Below are positions 58,714 through 64,000 of a stretch of 64,000 nucleotides of DNA, one piece after another. The stretch covers positions 62,001 through 126,000 of the forward strand of contig JANPPC010000041.1 of the NCBI GenBank assembly GCA_031428275.1. Direction: 5' to 3'. The DNA comes from Pseudobdellovibrio sp031428275. Lineage in GTDB: Bacteria > Bdellovibrionota > Bdellovibrionia > Bdellovibrionales > Bdellovibrionaceae. Made by a program: the position numbers and the translations under genes. A model generated the notes under the pieces. The model did not search any database, was not told the DNA's origin, and was given only the letters and a program-made list of their open reading frames with translations. How positions within the stretch are numbered: the first letter of the stretch is position 1; every line of letters begins with the position of its first letter.

Positions 58714-61342
58714 CTATGTCCTGCTTCAAGTGATCTGTTGTTTCTTCAGATCGGCTTGCAGCAGCAGTGGGCTCAGTTCCATCAATGAAAGCTTGGTTGA
58801 TCACGCGCTTACTAGCCGAGTTTGCTAATTTACCACTGTCAGCATCAATTTTCACGGATTTAACTCCTTCAGGGATCGGAAATGATAAAACAGGTAGTTT
58901 TTCGTGCGCTTCTTTCATGTAGTCAAGCCAAATAGGCAGGGCTGACTTGCCGCCAACTTCAGACTTTCCGATCGTCTTTTCTTTATCGAAGCCAACCCAT
59001 ACTCCAGTAGCAATATTGGGAGTGTAGCCAAGAAACCAGGCGTCTACATAACCATTAGTTGTTCCGGTTTTTCCGGCTGCTTCGCGACCCAGTTTGGCCG
59101 CTTGCCCCCCGGTACCATTCGGGTCTTCGATAACACCTTTTAACATATTCGTAATCACGTAGGCGGTCTGCGGCCGCATTAACTGTTCTGGGTTTTCAAA
59201 GAAAATCGGCGAATCTGTTGCTTCTGATTCTTCTGACCGTTGTAAATAAGCTTTTCTTTTCAATTCAAAATCTTCTTCAGTTTTTTTAGTTTCATCTAAA
59301 AAACGTGCATCAAGGTCTAAGTTTTCCAAAATTACATTACCTTTGCGATCAATTACCTTTTTAACCATCAGCGGCCTAGTGCGTAAGCCCATACGACCGA
59401 ACTCAGAAAATACTTTAGTCATTTCAAAAAGTGTTAATGAACTTGAACCAAGAACTAAAGTAAAATCAGGATTTAACTTAGAAAAAACTCCGAGACGTTG
59501 TGCGAATTCGGTCGCATAGGGAACGCCGATGTCTTCCATAATTTTAACGGCGGGTATGTTCAAAGATTTAACAAGCGCATTACGCATCGTGATTTCGCCG
59601 CTGAATTCGCGTCCGTGATTTGAAGGCTTCCAAACCTTATCATCGCCTTGGCCTTCTTCGTCTCCACCGGATTGTTTATATATAATCGGCGCATCTATAA
59701 TTGGGGTGGATGGAGTGTAGTTTTTTTCAAGAGCGGCAGCGTATACAATAGCTTTGAAAGCTGATCCTGTTTGGCGGGCGGCCTGAAGGGCGCGATTAAA
59801 TTCGTTTCGCGAAAAGCTGTAACCGCCAACCATCGCTAAGACTTCTTGTGTCTGCTGGTCCAGCGAAAGTAAGGAAGCTTCGACCACGGGTTCTTGATCT
59901 AGCTCGAGCGCAATATGCTGCGTAATATTCGGTAAACCGGTTAGTGATTTTCTTTTTTTAGACCATTGAAATTTGTCGGCCATAATTTTAACTAAAACCA
60001 CATCGCCTTTTTTTAAAACGGTCGAAGGCTTTTTCAAAAGATCGACCTCGGGCTTTTTATCAAAATTTGGCTTGCGAGCCCACGTCATCGTTTCAAATTC
60101 AATCATGCCACTGGACTCGGGTAAACGAACTTCAACGAAACCTTGCTCGTCGTCAACATTAATAACGACTGCTTCATAGTCTTTGCTAATTTTTAAAAAC
60201 GATGGAAGTTTGTCAGAAGTAATTTCTGCTACTTTTTTTTCTTTTTTCTGTTTTTTATTTGCATGCCATTCGATTTCTGCAAAGCTTCCGTCTGGCAAAA
60301 TGGTGCGTTCGGGATTTGATTCTGTAATTAACTTCGTTCTCAGTTTCTCTAAGTACGCGTTTATTTCTTCGTCAGACTTTAAAGTGCTCAAAGGTCCGCG
60401 AAAACCTTGTCGCTTGTCTAATTCTTTCAAATTTTTTGTCACAGACTCGTTCGCAGCAATTTGCATTTTTAAGTCTAACCCAGTGTAAATTTTTACACCC
60501 TGATCAAGAATAACTTCTTCGCCTAACTGCTTTACTAAAAGCTGACGAACAGTTTCTAAATAGAATGGAGCCATTACCTCGTAATCTTCACGTAAATAAA
60601 CTTTCAGCGGTTCTTTCACGGCGCTTTCAGCCTCTTCTTTTTTAATATAATTAACATCAGCCATCCGGTGTAAGACGTAAATTTGGCGCTCTTTCGAGCG
60701 TGAGGGATTCTTTACTGGCGAAAAGTCGGACGGAGCTTTGGGTAATCCGGCAAGCATTGCTGCTTCAGGCAAAGTTAATTGTTTAGCCGGTTTTTTAAAA
60801 TAGGTCTGCGCAGCCATTTCAATACCGTAAGCACCTTGACCAAAATATATTTGGTTTAAGTAAAGATAAAGAATTTCTTCTTTACTTAAATTCTTCTCCA
60901 TTTGCATGGCTAATAAAATGTCGCGTAATTTACGAGTGATTGTTTTTTCGTTTGATAAAAGTAGTGTTTTAGCTACTTGTTGGGTAATAGTCGAACCGCC
61001 CTGAACGTTACGACCGGCGCGCATGTTAGCTAAAAAAGCGCGAAATAAAGCTTGTAGATTAATACCTTTATGTTGAAAAAATTGATCGTCTTCTGCAGCT
61101 AGAAAAGCATTTACAACCATTTGCGGTATATCTTTGTACGGGATTAGTACGCGACGTTCGCGAAAAAATTCTCCGATTTTTTTATTATCGCGGTCGTAAA
61201 CTTGCGAGACTAATAAAGGTTTGTAGTCTTCCATTTTGATAATATCGGGTAAAGATTTTTTGACAGATGAATAAGCCAGGTAAATTCCGGTAATAATAAC
61301 CAAGCACAGTGCGAAAAAACCGATAAGTAATTTTTTGATCAT
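58706..61342 (-). CDS. mrcA: Bifunctional penicillin-binding protein 1A
   Basis: 878 residues from the ATG at 61342 (GGGGATAAA upstream). It polymerises glycan strands and cross-links them. Short cytoplasmic tail, anchor 3-24. GT51 domain: catalytic Glu84 in AAEDDQFF, GGSTITQQ (115-122), later LYLNQIYFGQGAYGIE. Transpeptidase domain: active-site Ser near residue 526 in TGSAFK, KTGTT near 757. A Lys-rich insertion of the OB-like type lies between the two. The tail of the protein is acidic. It heads the run to uvrA and the ABC exporter. Confidence 0.95.
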   Translation of the reverse strand: MIKKLLIGFFALCLVIITGIYLAYSSVKKSLPDIIKMEDYKPLLVSQVYDRDNKKIGEFFRERRVLIPYKDIPQMVVNAFLAAEDDQFFQHKGINLQALFRAFLANMRAGRNVQGGSTITQQVAKTLLLSNEKTITRKLRDILLAMQMEKNLSKEEILYLYLNQIYFGQGAYGIEMAAQTYFKKPAKQLTLPEAAMLAGLPKAPSDFSPVKNPSRSKERQIYVLHRMADVNYIKKEEAESAVKEPLKVYLREDYEVMAPFYLETVRQLLVKQLGEEVILDQGVKIYTGLDLKMQIAANESVTKNLKELDKRQGFRGPLSTLKSDEEINAYLEKLRTKLITESNPERTILPDGSFAEIEWHANKKQKKEKKVAEITSDKLPSFLKISKDYEAVVINVDDEQGFVEVRLPESSGMIEFETMTWARKPNFDKKPEVDLLKKPSTVLKKGDVVLVKIMADKFQWSKKRKSLTGLPNITQHIALELDQEPVVEASLLSLDQQTQEVLAMVGGYSFSRNEFNRALQAARQTGSAFKAIVYAAALEKNYTPSTPIIDAPIIYKQSGGDEEGQGDDKVWKPSNHGREFSGEITMRNALVKSLNIPAVKIMEDIGVPYATEFAQRLGVFSKLNPDFTLVLGSSSLTLFEMTKVFSEFGRMGLRTRPLMVKKVIDRKGNVILENLDLDARFLDETKKTEEDFELKRKAYLQRSEESEATDSPIFFENPEQLMRPQTAYVITNMLKGVIEDPNGTGGQAAKLGREAAGKTGTTNGYVDAWFLGYTPNIATGVWVGFDKEKTIGKSEVGGKSALPIWLDYMKEAHEKLPVLSFPIPEGVKSVKIDADSGKLANSASKRVINQAFIDGTEPTAAASRSEETTDHLKQDIDE

Positions 61343-61425
61343 TTTATCCCCAAGTAGAATGGCTTCCATCTTAGCACTCAACACTTGCGACGTTGAGTGA
61401 AGACGCAGCTAGCCTCGACGAAGGT

Positions 61426-62088
61426 TTAAAGAGATTGAAAAGTTGGAAAACCCTTTTCGCTAACGACCGCAATCGAATAGTGCGGAGGTAAAAACCAAGA
61501 AATAGCTTCAAGTACACCTTGGTGCTCTGCTTCAGGCGGATTACCCAAAGACTCTAGCGAAAAACACAGATCGTAGTTTTCACCGTCGGTTGAAACCATC
61601 AAAATACGAGGATCAAAAACGCTTTGGTCGCGAAAGAAGTCTTTCAGAACCTTGCGAGCATAGTCGGGAAGATATTCAGTCGTCGGAGGACCAGCTTGAA
61701 CTTTGTCAGGCTTATCCATTATGAATTCTTTAGGTCTAGTCAATTCTTGGTATTTAATGAAAAAGCCGGTTTCGCGAAATGACCAAATCATTCCGTAAGA
61801 AAAGACATAGTCCGGGTAAGGTAAACGTTTTGGGTTAACGACCAAGCCAATACCACGAGTTGATAACCAATGAAAAACTTTTTGAGCTGAATCGATTTTT
61901 TCGCCCGAGACAATTTTGGTATCAGTTTCCGTGATAAGGTAAGGCCATCCGTCGGGACCCTGTTGGGGATCTTCCGTCAAAATTTTTAGATCAGATTCAG
62001 AAATTATCTTAAAAAATTTCTCATCCCAAGCTTGATTACGATTTTCTTCAGCTACGCCCAAGTGCGCAGGCAGTTCGGTTGCTGACAT
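61426..62088 (-). CDS. Unknown protein translationally coupled to the L,D-transpeptidase
   Basis: 220 residues, no signal peptide or membrane segment, so apparently cytoplasmic. Acidic, with aromatic-rich patches (DGWPYLITETDTKI, DYVFSYGMIWSFRETGFF). No family is recognised. Its ATG uses the last base of the L,D-transpeptidase stop (TAATG). The PBP1A gene starts 84 bases further on, so the unit may supply wall enzymes and this partner together. Confidence 0.75.
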   Translation of the reverse strand: MSATELPAHLGVAEENRNQAWDEKFFKIISESDLKILTEDPQQGPDGWPYLITETDTKIVSGEKIDSAQKVFHWLSTRGIGLVVNPKRLPYPDYVFSYGMIWSFRETGFFIKYQELTRPKEFIMDKPDKVQAGPPTTEYLPDYARKVLKDFFRDQSVFDPRILMVSTDGENYDLCFSLESLGNPPEAEHQGVLEAISWFLPPHYSIAVVSEKGFPTFQSL

Positions 62089-62786
62089 TACTTCACGACC
62101 ACATTTTGAACGATGTATAAGGTTTTGTTTCTCACAGCACGAATTACATCACCAGAAGCGGTTTTTTTCAACTCTCCATTGATTGAAACAAGCGGCACCA
62201 AACCGGCTGCCGTGTTCTGTACAGTTTTGAAGATAAGTGGAGCTGCATTCGGATGCATACGTATGCAACCACCTGAAGCGCGTGAACCTAATTTACCCTC
62301 AGTGCCCGCTGGAGCTTGGTGAGTCGCGATACCAGGCTCGAAAAAAACTGAATAAGGCATCCAGGTTTTCCAAAGATTTGAAAAATATCTTTGATCTAAC
62401 TTATCAACATCGAAGTAACCAACCGGAGTAGTTGACCAATAAGCTCTAACTGAACAGTGATGTATTTTTGGATCTTCACCCGCAGCACAACCACCTTCGT
62501 GTTTCTCACGGCCTGTAGAAACTTTCGTTATAAATTGAAGTTTGCCCTTTACGTATAAACGCAAAGTTTGGCGATCGGTGCCTTCGTTTGCTTTATTAAT
62601 TACGATGACATTGGTGAACTCATTTAGCCAAGAATGGTTTTGAAAGTCAGATTCAGCGAAGTTGCGAATTTCTGGGTCAATCGGTGCGGCTGACGAATTC
62701 TCGGCTTGTTCCCAAACTTGCGCTTCGGCCTGATGAAATGAAAAACCAAGAATAATTGTGATAACGAAAAAGAATTTTTTGAACAT
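62088..62786 (-). CDS. L,D-transpeptidase (YkuD domain), exported
   Basis: 232 residues from the ATG at 62786, which has GGAGGAAACT directly upstream; an 11-codon extension is excluded by that site. Signal peptide FKKFFFVITIILGFSFHQAEA. The catalytic region is complete: His156 (GIATHQAP) and SGGCIRM (171-177) with Cys174 as nucleophile. It forms 3-3 cross-links or attaches proteins to peptidoglycan; it could also act on prey wall if the organism is predatory. It heads the minus-strand run towards PBP1A. Confidence 0.93.
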   Translation of the reverse strand: MFKKFFFVITIILGFSFHQAEAQVWEQAENSSAAPIDPEIRNFAESDFQNHSWLNEFTNVIVINKANEGTDRQTLRLYVKGKLQFITKVSTGREKHEGGCAAGEDPKIHHCSVRAYWSTTPVGYFDVDKLDQRYFSNLWKTWMPYSVFFEPGIATHQAPAGTEGKLGSRASGGCIRMHPNAAPLIFKTVQNTAAGLVPLVSINGELKKTASGDVIRAVRNKTLYIVQNVVVK

Positions 62787-63109
62787 AGTTTCCTCCGAGA
62801 CAGCCTTCCGAAATAGCACAAAGGCGTTGTAGAGTTAACAGTATTTCTGAGAGGTAAAAAAAGCTGTAAAAAAGATAAAGCGTTGAGGCTTACAGCGCTC
62901 TAAAACGAAAGACGAAAGATTTGACAGTCATGCAAATTTTATAGAGGGCTTTGTTAAGTTTTTTAAAGAAGCTATGTGCGTTTGTAATTACTTCCAAAGC
63001 AGGCACGACTACTGGGCGCAAAATGTTTGTTTATGTATAAAAACTTTTTATTTCTGCCCGCATAGCGTACAACGAGCACGTCTCAAAAAAATAAATCAAA
63101 GGGAAGTCT
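62787..63109. promoter_or_regulatory. Divergent intergenic region
   Basis: 323 bases between the L,D-transpeptidase (-) and a secreted protein (+), so it must hold both promoters. I see an inverted repeat GCTGTAA / TTACAGC (62863-62869, 62890-62896) and an exact TTGACA at 62921-62926, but no good -10 at the right distance. No gene is seen here. Confidence 0.4.
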
Positions 63110-64000
63110 ATGAAGAAAAACAGTCTGTATTTAGCTACGGGGTTATTAATGGCGTTGCCGTCATTTGCACAAACGCTGTCGGTCGAAGATTACAACAAAT
63201 CTTTAATTACAAACGGAGTCGCCTGGAAAGCTGGTCGTTCGACTTATTTACCGGCTTTCTACACTGGTTTTGCTCCCCGAGTGGCCGATGCCAATAGAAT
63301 TCACTTTCATCTTAGCCGCGGTAATCAAATTCGTTTAACGGCACCACTGGATGAATATACGGTGATGACTTATCTATACAATTTGAAAGCCCGTGAAAGC
63401 TTGGTAGTTGACGCGGTTTCTAAAAACCTGATCTTATTGCAACAGCAAGATCAAATGGGAATGTTTAAATCAGTTCTAAATTCTGATCTTTACTCAGTAA
63501 ATCAATTAATTAGTAAATTCGATACGGGTTCCATCTCCAAAGAAGAATTTTACGCTCAAAGTTTGCTAACTTTACAAAAATTAAATCCAGGGCGCGTTTT
63601 TTCAATGCGTCTAGATATGGACGCCTACGTTGCGCGCTGGAAAAATTCTGCAGATGCGTTCGCAGCCTCTGCAGGTGGTAAAGTAGAAGACTACATTTCA
63701 AAAAACCAAGATAAAACTGTCGTATTAGTGAATGAAATTGTACCGGGTCGTGTAAACACTTACGCCATCACACCTGAGTTAAAAGCAAAGTTGGCGGATA
63801 CTTTAGCGGCTAGCAGTACCGCAACGTTTACACAAAAAGCGATCGAGTTATTTAATCTAGCAACTCAGAATCGCTATTCTTTCAAAGTTTTGCGAAATGG
63901 AAAACTAGAATCAAGTATGTACACAAATAGCTCTGGAAATCTAATTTTAGAGTATCCAGAGTTTACGGCGATTTATCCTAACGGATCAGTCAAAGACTAC
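63110..64000 (+). CDS. Secreted protein of unknown function (3' end outside window)
   Basis: 297 codons open to the window edge with no stop. The ATG at 63110 follows AAAGGGAAGTCT. Signal peptide KKNSLYLATGLLMALPSFAQ, cleavage likely after FAQ or before TLSVED. The mature part seen so far is soluble, mixed helix and strand, with no cysteine. No family recognised. Confidence 0.82.
   Translation, partial: MKKNSLYLATGLLMALPSFAQTLSVEDYNKSLITNGVAWKAGRSTYLPAFYTGFAPRVADANRIHFHLSRGNQIRLTAPLDEYTVMTYLYNLKARESLVVDAVSKNLILLQQQDQMGMFKSVLNSDLYSVNQLISKFDTGSISKEEFYAQSLLTLQKLNPGRVFSMRLDMDAYVARWKNSADAFAASAGGKVEDYISKNQDKTVVLVNEIVPGRVNTYAITPELKAKLADTLAASSTATFTQKAIELFNLATQNRYSFKVLRNGKLESSMYTNSSGNLILEYPEFTAIYPNGSVKDY

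Noticed and set aside
62921..62926. Exact TTGACA as a promoter -35 element
   Set aside because: No acceptable -10 hexamer at 16-18 bases; TATAGA is only 13 bases away. Reported only as a sequence in the intergenic entry.
1..64000. CRISPR array, rRNA operon or insertion sequence
   Set aside because: Read through for regularly spaced repeats, rRNA signatures and transposase motifs; none was found.

Overview
The window is a continuous stretch of a bacterial chromosome, most likely from a Bdellovibrionota (Bdellovibrio-like) organism of moderately low GC content. The reasons are a TIGR02147-type regulator, a CFI-box protein, many signal-peptide proteins of unknown family, and the housekeeping gene order rho / rpmE / prfA / prmC / murA and rpsB / tsf / pyrH / frr / uppS / cdsA / rseP. 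The phylum call is an inference from gene content and no species is claimed. There is no rRNA and no CRISPR array.

Layout. 1-6084 (+): the 3' end of rho, a membrane-anchored unknown protein, type B L31, then prfA-prmC-murA; one NAD(P)-binding protein lies on the minus strand. 6085-6657 holds a small secreted-protein candidate with its own terminator. 6658-11402 (+): a GYF_2-like/TM/TPR protein, a small membrane protein, serS and tRNA-Ser(UGA). 11389-19040: a 7.6-kb integrative element in the 3' end of tRNA-Ser, bounded by a 17-bp perfect (22-bp, one mismatch) direct repeat. Its genes run int - unknown - alpA - primase/helicase - terS, then an XRE regulator and two cargo genes. No capsid, portal, tail or large-terminase gene is present, so it resembles a phage-inducible chromosomal island (satellite).

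19071-22028: TIGR02147 regulator, divergent lipoprotein and pirin. 22098-31902 (-): a long translation and envelope cluster, from rpsB down to rluD and the YfiH-family gene. 32314-37199 (-): FAD oxidoreductase, CFI-box zinc protein, priA and an exported protein. 37277-39759 (+): lipoprotein, beta-barrel candidate and an unlisted 42-residue basic protein. 39883-43150 (-): TonB-like protein, nagZ and an exported protein. 43301-49307 (+): a TadG-like protein followed by two Cys-rich secreted proteins. 49301-53951 (-): MurU-like and AmgK-like sugar recycling enzymes, a degenerate AAA+ protein and a sigma-54 activator. 54133-62786 (-): ABC exporter, uvrA, PBP1A, an unknown protein and an L,D-transpeptidase. 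63110-64000 (+): the start of a secreted protein cut by the window edge.

Together the core regions serve translation (rpmE, prfA, prmC, serS, rpsB, tsf, frr, tsaB, rluD), lipid carrier and phospholipid synthesis (uppS, cdsA) and peptidoglycan synthesis, remodelling and recycling (murA, PBP1A, L,D-transpeptidase, nagZ, amgK/murU-like). The satellite-like element, with its putative TIR/deoxyribosyltransferase-fold cargo gene, is the most notable accessory system.
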